Shown here in pieces: positions 24,773 to 33,099 of a DNA stretch of 39,300 nucleotides (positions are counted from its first letter, which is position 1; each line of letters opens with the position of its first letter). The notes under the pieces were generated by a model, which worked only from the letters and a program-made list of their open reading frames with translations, was not told where the DNA came from and did not search any database. The DNA lies in contig JANZZL010000026.1 in NCBI GenBank assembly GCA_026419405.1, forward strand, positions 1 through 39,300, read 5' to 3'. This DNA comes from Paracoccaceae bacterium (GTDB lineage: Bacteria; Pseudomonadota; Alphaproteobacteria; Rhodobacterales; Rhodobacteraceae). Position numbers and translations under genes: made by a program.

Positions 24773-26275
24773 ATGACCGACCCAGCGCCGCCCCCGGCCA
24801 TCGCGCTCTCCCGCGTCTCGAAGACGTTCGGCGGCGTCAGGGCGCTCGACGACGTGGCCTTCGAGGTCCGTCAGGGCGAGGTGCACTGCCTTGCCGGCGA
24901 GAACGGCTGCGGCAAGTCCACCCTCATCAAGATCATCACCGGCGTCTACACCCCTGAGCCCGGCGCCGAGATCCGCTATTTCGGCGAGCGGATGGAGGCG
25001 GTGACCCCCGAGGCCGCCCGCCGCGCCGGGATCGCGGTGATCTGGCAGGACCTCGCGCTGTTCCCCGAGATGTCGGTAGCCGAGAACATCGCCTTCGAGA
25101 CGCTGCTCGGGCCCCGGCCGCGTCTGGTGCGGCACGCGCGGCTGAGGTCGGTCGCCGAGGCCGCCCTGGCCGAGCTGGGCGTGCGCCTCGACCTCGACGC
25201 GCGGCTGCGGACGCTGCCCATCGCCGAGCGCCAGATCGTCGCCATCGCCCGCGCGCTGACCCACGAGGCGCGGGTTCTGTTCATGGACGAGCCCACGTCC
25301 TCGCTGACCCAGGCCGAGACCGACCGGCTGCTGGCGATCGTGCGCCGGCTCGCGTCACGCGGCGTGGCGGTGGTGTTCGTCAGCCACCGCCTGGCCGAGG
25401 GGCTCGACGTGGCCGAGCGCGTCACCGTGCTGCGCGACGGCCGCCTCGTCGGCGTCCATCCGACGGCCGGGATGACCCAGTCGCGCCTGACCGAGCTGAT
25501 GACCGGCAAGACCTTCGACGCCGCGGTCACCGCCCGCGACCTGCCCGGCGCCCCGGTCGTGCTGGAGGTGCGGGGCCTCACCCGCCCCGGCGAGTTCGAG
25601 GATGTCTCGCTGACGGTGCGCGCAGGCGAGGTGGTCGGGCTGACCGGGCTGATCGGCGCGGGCCGGACCGAGCTCTGCCACGCGCTCTTCGGCATGACGC
25701 GGCCGGCGGCCGGCAGCATCCGGCTGCTCGGGCGCGAGGTCCGCTTCCGCTCCAACCGCGACGCGGTGGCCGCCGGGATCGCCTATGTCCCCGAGGACCG
25801 CCTGTCGCTCGGCCTGATCCAGCCGCAGTCGATCGCCGACAACACGGTGATCACCGTGCTGCCGCGCATCAGCGGGCCCTCGGGCCTGATCTCGCCCGCG
25901 CTGAAGGACCGGCTCGTGGCGCACTGGATCGCGGAACTGGCGATCAAGATCGGCACGCCGGCCGATGCGGTCTCGACGCTTTCGGGCGGCAACCAGCAGC
26001 GCGTGGTGCTGGCCAAGTGGCTCGCCACCGAGCCGAAGCTTCTGATCCTCGACAGTCCGACGGTGGGCGTGGACGTGGGCGCGCGGGCGGGCATCTTCCG
26101 CATCGTGCGGGGGCTCGCCGACCGGGGCCTCGCCATCCTGATGGTCTCGGACGAGGTGCCCGAGGTCTACTTCAACGCCGACCGGGTGCTGCACATGGCG
26201 GGGGGCCGGATCGTGCGGGAATACGACCCGCGCGCGATCGCGCTCCCGGTGCTGGAGGAGGCGGTCTATGGCTAG
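24773..26275 (+). CDS. Sugar ABC transporter ATPase, double-domain RbsA type
   Basis: A 500-residue protein with two ATPase domains. The first has Walker A GENGCGKST (42-50), Walker B VLFMDEPTSSL and a degenerate signature (LPIAERQ). The second has the usual degenerate P-loop GLIGAGRTE, signature LSGGNQQRV and ILDSPTVGVDVG in Walker B. This asymmetry is normal for RbsA/AraG/RhaT proteins. No clear Shine-Dalgarno sequence precedes the ATG. It energises the two permeases that follow; its last bases overlap the first permease gene by 8. Confidence 0.92.
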   Translation: MTDPAPPPAIALSRVSKTFGGVRALDDVAFEVRQGEVHCLAGENGCGKSTLIKIITGVYTPEPGAEIRYFGERMEAVTPEAARRAGIAVIWQDLALFPEMSVAENIAFETLLGPRPRLVRHARLRSVAEAALAELGVRLDLDARLRTLPIAERQIVAIARALTHEARVLFMDEPTSSLTQAETDRLLAIVRRLASRGVAVVFVSHRLAEGLDVAERVTVLRDGRLVGVHPTAGMTQSRLTELMTGKTFDAAVTARDLPGAPVVLEVRGLTRPGEFEDVSLTVRAGEVVGLTGLIGAGRTELCHALFGMTRPAAGSIRLLGREVRFRSNRDAVAAGIAYVPEDRLSLGLIQPQSIADNTVITVLPRISGPSGLISPALKDRLVAHWIAELAIKIGTPADAVSTLSGGNQQRVVLAKWLATEPKLLILDSPTVGVDVGARAGIFRIVRGLADRGLAILMVSDEVPEVYFNADRVLHMAGGRIVREYDPRAIALPVLEEAVYG

Positions 26276-27248
26276 GCTGCTGCGCGAGAACCCGACCGAG
26301 GCATGGCTCGTCGTCGTGCTGGTCGTGATGTCGGCGGGGCTCGCCGTGGCCTCGCCCAGCTTCCTGACGCTGGTCAACCTGACCTCGCTGCTCAACAACT
26401 CGGCGGTCAACGTGATCTGGGCGGTGGGGCTTCTCGTCGTGCTGGTCGCGGGCGGGATCGACATCTCCTTCGCGGTGGCGGCCTCGGTCGTGCAGTATCT
26501 CATCGCCGTGACCTTCGGCGCCTCGGGCGGCGACTGGCTGACCGGCTTCGCGCTGGCGGTGGCCTTCGGCGCCGGCCTCGGCTTCATCAACGCCGGGCTG
26601 ATCCACCATTTCCGCATCATCTCGATCGTCGTCACCATCGCCACGTTCAACGTCTTCTTCGGGCTGCTGATGTATTTCACCGCCGGGCGGGGCATCTATG
26701 CGCTGCCCGCGTGGTGGACCGACCGGATCCTCATCTTCGAGCGGCAGGCGGCCGACGGCACCTGGGCCGAGCTGACGCTGCCGGTGGCCGTCATGGCGGG
26801 CTGCGTGCTCGCCACCTGGCTGCTCTTGGCGCGGACCACGACGGGCCGCCAGCTCTACGCCTTCGGCGACAACCCGGAAGCCGCGCGGCGGCTCGGCATC
26901 AGCCCGGCGCGGATGCAGTTCCTGGCCTTCGGCTGGTGCGGGGCGATGGCCGGCATCGCCGGGCTGATGCAGGTGAACGTCGCGCGCGAGGTGGTGCCGA
27001 ACGCGCTCTACGGGCGCGAGCTCTTCGTGCTCGCCGCGGTGGTGCTGGGCGGCGCGCGGCTCGGCGGGGGGCGCGGGACGGTGCTCGGCTGCGTGCTCGG
27101 CGTCATGCTCGTGGCGGTGGCGCAGAACGGGCTCAACCTGCTCGGCGTCTCGCCCTACGCCTTCCGCATGGTGGTGGGGGCGATCATCCTCGTGGCGATC
27201 TCGACCTCGGGGATCAGCCTCGCCCGGCGGCGGAGGATGGCGGCATGA
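26268..27248 (+). CDS. Sugar ABC transporter permease 1 (RbsC-like)
   Basis: A 326-residue inner-membrane protein with 8-10 hydrophobic segments. The CUT2-type patterns GLLVVLVAGGIDISFAVAAS, GDNPEAARRLGI and VVLGGARLGGGRGTVLGC are present. Its start overlaps the ATPase gene and its stop overlaps the second permease (ATGA). Two different permeases indicate a heterodimeric membrane channel as in the rhamnose transporters (RhaP/RhaQ). Confidence 0.9.
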   Translation: MARLLRENPTEAWLVVVLVVMSAGLAVASPSFLTLVNLTSLLNNSAVNVIWAVGLLVVLVAGGIDISFAVAASVVQYLIAVTFGASGGDWLTGFALAVAFGAGLGFINAGLIHHFRIISIVVTIATFNVFFGLLMYFTAGRGIYALPAWWTDRILIFERQAADGTWAELTLPVAVMAGCVLATWLLLARTTTGRQLYAFGDNPEAARRLGISPARMQFLAFGWCGAMAGIAGLMQVNVAREVVPNALYGRELFVLAAVVLGGARLGGGRGTVLGCVLGVMLVAVAQNGLNLLGVSPYAFRMVVGAIILVAISTSGISLARRRRMAA

Positions 27249-28231
27249 TCGCCCGCATCGCCCGTGCGCTCGGCCCCGAGGTGCCGGCACTCCTCGGCTT
27301 CCTCGCGCTCGTGATCGCGGTCTTCGGCCTGGTCTCGCCGCGCTTCCTCACCGCGGGCAACTTCGCCTCGATCGCCTTCCAGCTGCCCGAACTGGGGCTT
27401 CTGACGCTCGCCATGATGATCCCGATCGTCTCGGGCGGGCTGAACCTCGCCATCATCTACACCGCCAACATGGCCGGGCTGACGCTGGCCTGGGTGCTCC
27501 AGGCCCACGGCGGGCCCGAGGCGCCCGCCTGGGCCTTCGCGCTCGGCACGATGGCGGCGCTTGCGGTCGGCGCCGCCGCGGGCGGGCTCAGCGGCGCGGT
27601 GATCGCCTTCACCGGCGCGCACCCGATCCTGGTGACGCTTGCCATGATGATCTTCCTGCGCGGCCTCGGCGAATACCTCACCCGCGGCGGCGACATCTCG
27701 GGCTTTCCGCCGTTCCTCGCCGCGATCGGGCACGGCACGGCCTTCGGCCTGCCCGTGCCGCTTCTGATCTTCGGGCTGGCGGCCTTCGCCTGGCACCTGA
27801 TGCTGGGCCGGATGCGGCATGGCTTCTCGGTCTACATGATCGGGTCGAACCCGGCGGCCGCGCGCTATTCGGGCCTGAACGTGCGGCGCACGCTGGTGCT
27901 GCTCTACACGCTCTCGGGCCTGATGTGCGCGATCGCCGGCATCCTGATGCTGACGCGGTTCAACTCGGTCCGTGTGGGCCACGGCGAGGCGCTGCTGCTC
28001 GTCACCGTGCTGGCCTGCTTCCTCGGCGGGGTCGATCCCTTCGGCGGCTTCGGGCGCGTGCTGCCGGTGGTGATCGCGCTCTTCATCCTCCAGGCGCTGT
28101 CCTCGGGGCTCAACCTCCTCGGCGCCAACCAGCACCTCGCCACCGCCGTCTGGGGCCTGTTCCTGATCGGCGTCATGGTGCTGCGCCATCTCTTCGGCCG
28201 CTGGCCGTTCCGACGACGAAAGGGAAACTGA
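27245..28231 (+). CDS. Sugar ABC transporter permease 2 (RbsC-like)
   Basis: A 328-residue CUT2-type permease, the partner of the preceding gene. It has many transmembrane segments and conserved elements MMIPIVSGGLNLAIIYTAN, IGSNPAAARYSGLNV and LACFLGGVDPFGGFGRV. The ATG at 27245 overlaps the previous stop. The next gene starts one base after its stop codon. Confidence 0.9.
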   Translation: MIARIARALGPEVPALLGFLALVIAVFGLVSPRFLTAGNFASIAFQLPELGLLTLAMMIPIVSGGLNLAIIYTANMAGLTLAWVLQAHGGPEAPAWAFALGTMAALAVGAAAGGLSGAVIAFTGAHPILVTLAMMIFLRGLGEYLTRGGDISGFPPFLAAIGHGTAFGLPVPLLIFGLAAFAWHLMLGRMRHGFSVYMIGSNPAAARYSGLNVRRTLVLLYTLSGLMCAIAGILMLTRFNSVRVGHGEALLLVTVLACFLGGVDPFGGFGRVLPVVIALFILQALSSGLNLLGANQHLATAVWGLFLIGVMVLRHLFGRWPFRRRKGN

Positions 28232-28232
28232 C

Positions 28233-29081
28233 ATGCAGGGCTTCGGCGTTCACACCAGCATGTGGACCATGCACTGGGACCGGGCGGGGGCGGAGCGGAC
28301 GATCCCCGCGGCCGCCGCCTACGGGATGGATTTCATCGAGATCGCGCTGCTCGACACCTCGATCGTCGATGCGGCCCATACCCGGGCGCTGCTCGAGAAG
28401 CACGGGATGCGGGCGATCTGCTCGCTGGGGCTGCCGAAGGAGAACTGGGCCTCGGTCAACCCCGACGGCGCGACGGCGCATCTGATCCGCGCCATGGACA
28501 AGGCCGCCGAGATGGGCGCCGAGGCGCTTTCCGGCGTGACCTACGGCGGCATCGGCGAGCGCACCGGCGTGCCGCCGACCGAGGCGGAATACGACAACAT
28601 CGCCCGCGCGCTCGCCGCGGCCGCGAAGCATGCGCGCAAGCTCGGCATCGCCTTCGGGATCGAGCCGGTGAACCGCTACGAGAACCACCTGATCAACACC
28701 GGCTGGCAGGCGAAGCGGATGATCGAGAAGGTCGGCGCCGACAACATCTTCATCCATCTCGACACCTACCACATGAACATCGAGGAGAAGGGCGCCGCGA
28801 ACGGCATCCTCGATGCGCGCGAGCACCTGCGCTACATCCACCTTTCGGAGTCCGACCGCGGCACGCCCGGCGAGGGCACCGTGGACTGGGACGAGGTCTT
28901 CGCCGCGCTGGCCGCGATCGGCTTCAGGGGCGGGCTTGCCATGGAGAGCTTCATCAACATGCCGCCCCAGGTGGCCTGGGGGCTTGCCGTCTGGCGCCCG
29001 GTGGCCGAAAGCTTCGAGGAGGTGATGGGCAGGGGGCTGCCCTTCCTGCGCAACAAGGCGAAGCAGTACCGGCTGATATGA
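28233..29081 (+). CDS. Ketose 3-epimerase (D-tagatose/D-allulose epimerase family)
   Basis: A 282-residue TIM-barrel enzyme. The metal and catalytic residues E144 (GIEPVNRYEN), D177 (HLDTYHM), H203 (YIHLSES) and E238 (AMESF) have the same spacing as the known E150/D183/H209/E244 set of Agrobacterium D-allulose (psicose) epimerase. It interconverts ketoses at C3 in the cytoplasm. In this operon it would convert the imported sugar, or its ketose, into the form accepted by the kinase and aldolase. The four-base ATGA overlap with the next gene supports co-translation. Confidence 0.88.
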   Translation: MQGFGVHTSMWTMHWDRAGAERTIPAAAAYGMDFIEIALLDTSIVDAAHTRALLEKHGMRAICSLGLPKENWASVNPDGATAHLIRAMDKAAEMGAEALSGVTYGGIGERTGVPPTEAEYDNIARALAAAAKHARKLGIAFGIEPVNRYENHLINTGWQAKRMIEKVGADNIFIHLDTYHMNIEEKGAANGILDAREHLRYIHLSESDRGTPGEGTVDWDEVFAALAAIGFRGGLAMESFINMPPQVAWGLAVWRPVAESFEEVMGRGLPFLRNKAKQYRLI

Positions 29082-29710
29082 CCGAGCGCACCGACCCGGA
29101 GACGCTGGCGCGGCACCTGCTGGCGCGCGACCCCGGCCGGCGGGTGATCTGCGCCATCGCCGGCGCGCCGGCCTCGGGCAAGTCCACCCTCGCCGAACGG
29201 CTGGTCGCGCGGCTGAACGAGCTGGAGCCGGGCTCGGCGGCGCTCCTGCCGATGGACGGCTTCCACTACGACGACCTCCACCTCGTCCCCGCGGGCCTGC
29301 GCCCGCGCAAGGGCGCCCCCGAGACCTTCGACGTGGGCGGCCTGCGCCACATGCTGCTGCGGCTGCGCGCCAACGAGGAGGAGGCGGTGGCGGTGCCGGT
29401 CTTCGACCGGGCGATCGAGATCGCGCGGGCCGGGGCGCGGCTGATCCCGCGCTCGGCCCGGGTGATCGTGGCCGAGGGGAACTACCTGCTGCTCGACCGC
29501 CCGCCCTGGGACGCGCTGCGCCCGCTCTTCGACCTCACCGTGATGATCGAGGTGCCCGAGGACGAGCTGCGCCGCCGGCTGCGCGCGCGCTGGGAGGGCT
29601 ACGGGCTGAGCGAGGCGGAGATCGCCTGGAAGCTCGACGGCAACGACCTGCCGAACGGCCGCCTCGTGATGGCCGAAAGCGCCGCGGCCGACTTCGCGAT
29701 CGGGGGCTGA
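29078..29710 (+). CDS. P-loop sugar kinase, FrcK/uridine-kinase-like
   Basis: A 210-residue P-loop NTPase with GAPASGKST at 29-37, the acidic stretch LLPMDGFHYDD and a C-terminal RRRLRARW element. The layout matches phosphoribulokinase/uridine kinase-like proteins such as FrcK, found with fructose ABC transporters of rhizobia. Probably a cytoplasmic sugar kinase, but the product position is unknown. It lies between the epimerase and an FGGY kinase, so the operon encodes two kinases of unrelated folds. Confidence 0.75.
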   Translation: MTERTDPETLARHLLARDPGRRVICAIAGAPASGKSTLAERLVARLNELEPGSAALLPMDGFHYDDLHLVPAGLRPRKGAPETFDVGGLRHMLLRLRANEEEAVAVPVFDRAIEIARAGARLIPRSARVIVAEGNYLLLDRPPWDALRPLFDLTVMIEVPEDELRRRLRARWEGYGLSEAEIAWKLDGNDLPNGRLVMAESAAADFAIGG

Positions 29711-29714
29711 GCCC

Positions 29715-31106
29715 GTGGCGGTCGCGGTGCTCGACGTCGGCAAGACGAACGTCAAGCTCGCGCTCGTGGATGCCGACGGCCATGTGACGGCCGCGCTGTC
29801 GCACCCCAACGCGGTGCTGCCGGGCCCGCCCTGGCGGCACCACGACCTGGCCGGAACCGCCCGCTGGCTGGTCGGGGCGCTCGGCGCGCTGGGACGCGAC
29901 CACCCCATCGAGGCGCTGGTGCCCGTCGGGCACGGGTCGGGCGGCGTGCTGGTGGTGGCGGACCCCGAGGGCGGGGACGGGACCGGCGCGGCGCTGCCCA
30001 TGATCGACTACGAGGAGCCCTGCCCGCCCGCGCTCGATGCGGCCTACCGCGCCCGCGCCGGCAGCTTCGCCGACCGCGGCAGCGCGGTGATGATGGCCTC
30101 GACCCATGCCGCCCGGCAGCTCTTCCGGATGCAGGCCGAGGCACCGCGGGCGGTCGCGGGCGCGCGCTGGTTCCTGAACGTGGCGCAGTACTGGGGCTGG
30201 TGGCTGACCGGGCAGGCGGCAAGCGAGGTGACGGCGATGGGCGCGCAGTCGCACCTCTGGAACGTGCCCGCGCGCCGCTGGGCGCCGATCGTCGCGGCCG
30301 AGGGATGGGAGCGGCTGATGCCGCCCTTCCGCCGCGCCGACGCGCCGCTCGGCACGCTGCGCCCGGCCCTCGCCGGGGCGACCGGCCTGCCGGGCCTGAC
30401 CGTGCTCACCGGCGCGCATGACTCGAGCGCCAACTTCCACCTCTGGCGCGCGGCGGGCCTCGGCGACGTCACCCTGATCTCGACCGGGACCTGGATCGTC
30501 GCGCTCTCGGCCGGGGCGGACCCCGGCCGGCTCGACGAGGCGCGCGGCATGACGATCAACGCCGACATCGAGGGGCGGCCCGTCGGCGGCGCGCTGGCCA
30601 TGGGGGGCCGCGAGTTCTCGGCCATCGCCGGGCCGGACTGGCGCGGCGCGGCCGCCGACGCCGAGGCGATCCGCCGGCTCGTCGCGCGCGGCACCATGGC
30701 GCGGCCGAGCTTCGGGGCAAACGACGGGCAGTTCCCGGGCAGCGCGGGCCGGGGCGAGATCCTCGGCCCGCCGCCCGAGGGTCAGGCGGAGCGCACCGCG
30801 CTTGCCGTGCTGCACGCCGCGCTGCTGACGCTTGCCTGCGGCGAGGCCCTCGGCGGCGGCGCACGCTGGATCCTCGACGGCACGTTCCTGAAGGAGAGGC
30901 TGTTCGCGCCCCTCGTCGCGGCGCTGCGCCCCGGCCTGCCGACCGAGGTCTCGGCCGAGCCCGAGGGCGTGGCCGCCGGCGCGGCGCTGCTCGCCCGACC
31001 CGCCGCGCGCCCGCCCGCGCTTTCCCCCGCCCGGCCGCTCGAGGTGCCGGGTCTTGCAGACTACGCCCGCCGCTGGCGCGCGCTTGCCGAAGGAGCCGAA
31101 GCATGA
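29715..31106 (+). CDS. FGGY-family carbohydrate kinase (fuculokinase/rhamnulokinase-like)
   Basis: A 463-residue ATP-dependent sugar kinase. It has the phosphate motif DVGKTN (7-12), the central GAHDSSANF, the adenosine region ISTGTWIVALS and WILDGTFLKERLF near the C-terminus. It starts with GTG at 29715 and overlaps the aldolase start (ATGA). Together with the class II aldolase it makes a ketose 1-phosphate route most likely. The sequence does not distinguish fuculose, rhamnulose, ribulose or other ketose substrates. Confidence 0.82.
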   Translation: MAVAVLDVGKTNVKLALVDADGHVTAALSHPNAVLPGPPWRHHDLAGTARWLVGALGALGRDHPIEALVPVGHGSGGVLVVADPEGGDGTGAALPMIDYEEPCPPALDAAYRARAGSFADRGSAVMMASTHAARQLFRMQAEAPRAVAGARWFLNVAQYWGWWLTGQAASEVTAMGAQSHLWNVPARRWAPIVAAEGWERLMPPFRRADAPLGTLRPALAGATGLPGLTVLTGAHDSSANFHLWRAAGLGDVTLISTGTWIVALSAGADPGRLDEARGMTINADIEGRPVGGALAMGGREFSAIAGPDWRGAAADAEAIRRLVARGTMARPSFGANDGQFPGSAGRGEILGPPPEGQAERTALAVLHAALLTLACGEALGGGARWILDGTFLKERLFAPLVAALRPGLPTEVSAEPEGVAAGAALLARPAARPPALSPARPLEVPGLADYARRWRALAEGAEA

Positions 31107-31792
31107 CCGAGGACGCGCTGCGCCGCGCGATGGTGGAGACCTGCCGCAGGATGAATGCCTCGGGCATCAACCAGGGCACGGCGGGCAACCTCTCGGCGCG
31201 CCTGGGGGACCATTTCCTGATCACCCCCTCGTCGCTGCCCTACGACACGATGGAACCCGCCGACATCGTCGAGATGGGCTTCGACGGCACCTATGTCGGG
31301 CGCCGCCCCTCGTCGGAATGGCGCTTCCACCGCGACATCCTGAAGGCGCGGGCCGACGTGAACGTGGTGCTGCACTGCCATTCGGTCTATGCCACCACGC
31401 TCGCCTGCCACCACCGGACGATCCCGGCCTTCCACTACATGGTGGGCGTGGCGGGCGGCACGACGATCCGCTGCGCGGAGTATGCCACCTTCGGCACCCA
31501 GGCGCTTTCGGATGCCGCGCTGCGCGCGCTCGAGGGGCGGATGGCCTGCCTGCTCGGCCAGCACGGGCAGATCGCGCTCGGCCGCACGCTGGAGGAGGCG
31601 CTGTGGATGGCCACCGAGGTCGAGACGCTCTCGCGGCTCTACGTGCAGGCGCTGGCGATCGGCGAGCCGCCCGTGCTGCCCGACGAGGAGATGGAGCGCG
31701 TGATCGCGCAGATGAAGCGGATGAGCTACGGCCTCGGCCCCGAGCCCGAGGGCGCGAACGACGTCGCGCGCCCGCGCGAGGTGGCCCGGTAG
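31103..31792 (+). CDS. Class II aldolase (L-fuculose-1-phosphate aldolase-like)
   Basis: A 229-residue zinc aldolase. E72, H91, H93 (LHCHS) and H154 (GQHGQ) match, with one-residue offset, E73, H92, H94 and H155 of E. coli FucA. The N-terminal phosphate-binding segment NQGTAGNLSARL is intact. It would cleave a ketose 1-phosphate into dihydroxyacetone phosphate and an aldehyde (glycolaldehyde from a pentose, lactaldehyde from a 6-deoxyhexose). Last gene of the operon. Confidence 0.85.
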   Translation: MTEDALRRAMVETCRRMNASGINQGTAGNLSARLGDHFLITPSSLPYDTMEPADIVEMGFDGTYVGRRPSSEWRFHRDILKARADVNVVLHCHSVYATTLACHHRTIPAFHYMVGVAGGTTIRCAEYATFGTQALSDAALRALEGRMACLLGQHGQIALGRTLEEALWMATEVETLSRLYVQALAIGEPPVLPDEEMERVIAQMKRMSYGLGPEPEGANDVARPREVAR

Positions 31793-32276
31793 GCCGCCCG
31801 CCCGCCCGGGAGGTCGCACACCGCGCCGGTGGGGAACGGGTTCTCGCGCGTGCCGGGCCGGGCGATCCTGCTCGCCGCCCCGTCCGGGTCAGGAAGCGGG
31901 CCGCGCGGGGTCCTCGCGGGCATGCGGCCGATGCGGCTGCGGCCCGTCGGGGCGAGGATCCGGCTGCGGGCGACCGCCGGGGTCGCGCGCGTCGCGGCAA
32001 TGCCGCGGGCGGCGAACCCCGTGCCGCGCGTCCTGGCGGGCGCGATCACCCCAGCCCCGGCGGCGGAAGGGGCGCCGGCGTCGGCCTGCCCCCTACCGGC
32101 GAGCGGGGCGAACCCGACCGACCGGCCGTCGCCGTCCGCGGCCATCGCGGGCAGGACGGCGCGGCAGGCGGGGAACACCCCCCGTCCCGGTGCCCCGCCA
32201 CGACGCGGTGCCATCCCGCCACCGGGCAGTCGGTGACCGGCGCGGTGCTGCCGGCGATCCCCGGCCGGGCGGCGCC
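31793..32276. other. Gene-poor 484-bp interval
   Basis: It lies between the ends of the converging aldolase and CbiX-like genes. Long GC-biased open frames exist on both strands but their translations are low-complexity and match no family I recognise. On the minus strand, fragments such as SVGFAPLAG and GPLPDPDGAASRIARPG faintly recall a precorrin-3B synthase (CobG), so an eroded cobalamin gene is possible but weakly supported. No tRNA, strong terminator or repeat was recognised. Confidence 0.3.
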
Positions 32277-33026
32277 TCAGCCGGGCGCGACGGCGGCCTC
32301 GCGTGCGAGCGCGGCGGCGATCAGCGCCGGCACCCCGGGATGCTCGCCGATCGGGGGCAGGAGCGGGCCGGCGAAGCCCGCCTCGGCCAGCGCCTCGGGG
32401 ATGTCGCCCACGACATGCCCGGCGCGGAGCGCGAAGAACGGCAGGCAGAGCGCGGGGCCGAGGCCGCGCGCCGCCGCGGCGAGGAAGGGCGGCTCCTCGA
32501 TCAGGCCGACGGTCACGGCGCGGAAGGGCGTCAGCCGCCTCAGCGCCGCCGCCATCGCATACACGGTATCCTTCGAGCTGGCCGAGACCTGGCTGCCGTG
32601 CGCGGCAAGCAGCAGCGTCGCCCCGGCGGGGTCGATCCCCGCCTCGGCGGCAGCGGCGAGCGCGGCGCCCGCCATCAGCGCGGGCAGCGCGGGGTCGGTG
32701 CCGAAGGGCGCGGTCTGGCGCGCCTTCGCGCCGGTCTGCCGGAGGCGGGCGGGAAGCGCGCGGCCGGTGAAGTAGCCCTCGGCCATGAAGAAGGGGTAGA
32801 CGAGCGGCGCGGCGAGCCCGGCCAGCGCCGCCTCGAGCGCGCCCGGCTGCGCCAGCGTCGCCCCGCGCAGGGTGGCGCCGGGCAGGTGCGCCGCCACCCG
32901 CGCCGCGAGCGCCTGCAGCGCCGCCTCCTGCGGCTCGGGGTCGCCCGGCTGGCCGTGGGCGACGATCACCGCCTCGAGCACGGTCGCGGCGGGCGGGCTG
33001 TCTGCGGCGGCGGCGGTGGGGGTCAT
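32277..33026 (-). CDS. cbiX: CbiX-like sirohydrochlorin chelatase
   Basis: A 249-residue two-domain protein of the CbiX/class II chelatase family, which inserts cobalt into sirohydrochlorin in cobalamin synthesis (or iron in siroheme synthesis). Each half begins with a histidine motif (VAHGQ, H24; AAHGS, H143). The second half also has the metal-site pattern LPFFALRAGHVVGDIP, whereas the first half has YPFFMAEGYFTG with tyrosine in place of histidine. The ATG at 33026 follows AGGAGG closely. No other cobalamin gene is in the window, so its pathway role is from the family alone. Confidence 0.75.
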   Translation of the reverse strand: MTPTAAAADSPPAATVLEAVIVAHGQPGDPEPQEAALQALAARVAAHLPGATLRGATLAQPGALEAALAGLAAPLVYPFFMAEGYFTGRALPARLRQTGAKARQTAPFGTDPALPALMAGAALAAAAEAGIDPAGATLLLAAHGSQVSASSKDTVYAMAAALRRLTPFRAVTVGLIEEPPFLAAAARGLGPALCLPFFALRAGHVVGDIPEALAEAGFAGPLLPPIGEHPGVPALIAAALAREAAVAPG

Positions 33027-33099
33027 GCGGCCTCCTGTCTGGCAGCGCAGGGCGGCAGGGTAGCGCCCGCCCCCTTGCGGTTCCAGCCCGGCGCGGCCC

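Noticed and set aside
31829-32236. A 135-codon plus-strand frame in the gene-poor gap
   Set aside because: No recognisable ribosome binding site, Pro/Ala/Arg-rich composition and no family resemblance; an equally long frame exists on the other strand.
32160-32240. Segments resembling parts of a cobalamin riboswitch (GGGGAAC, GGTGCCCCGCCAC) on the plus strand
   Set aside because: The order and the closing B12 box are missing, and no plus-strand gene follows; the adjacent gene is on the other strand.
33029-33040. Minus-strand AGACAGGAGGCC just before cbiX resembles the B12 box (AGYCAGGAGACC, 10 of 12)
   Set aside because: It contains the Shine-Dalgarno AGGAGG at ideal distance from the ATG. 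The space to the upstream gene (73 bases) is too short for a cobalamin riboswitch, and no other conserved elements are present.
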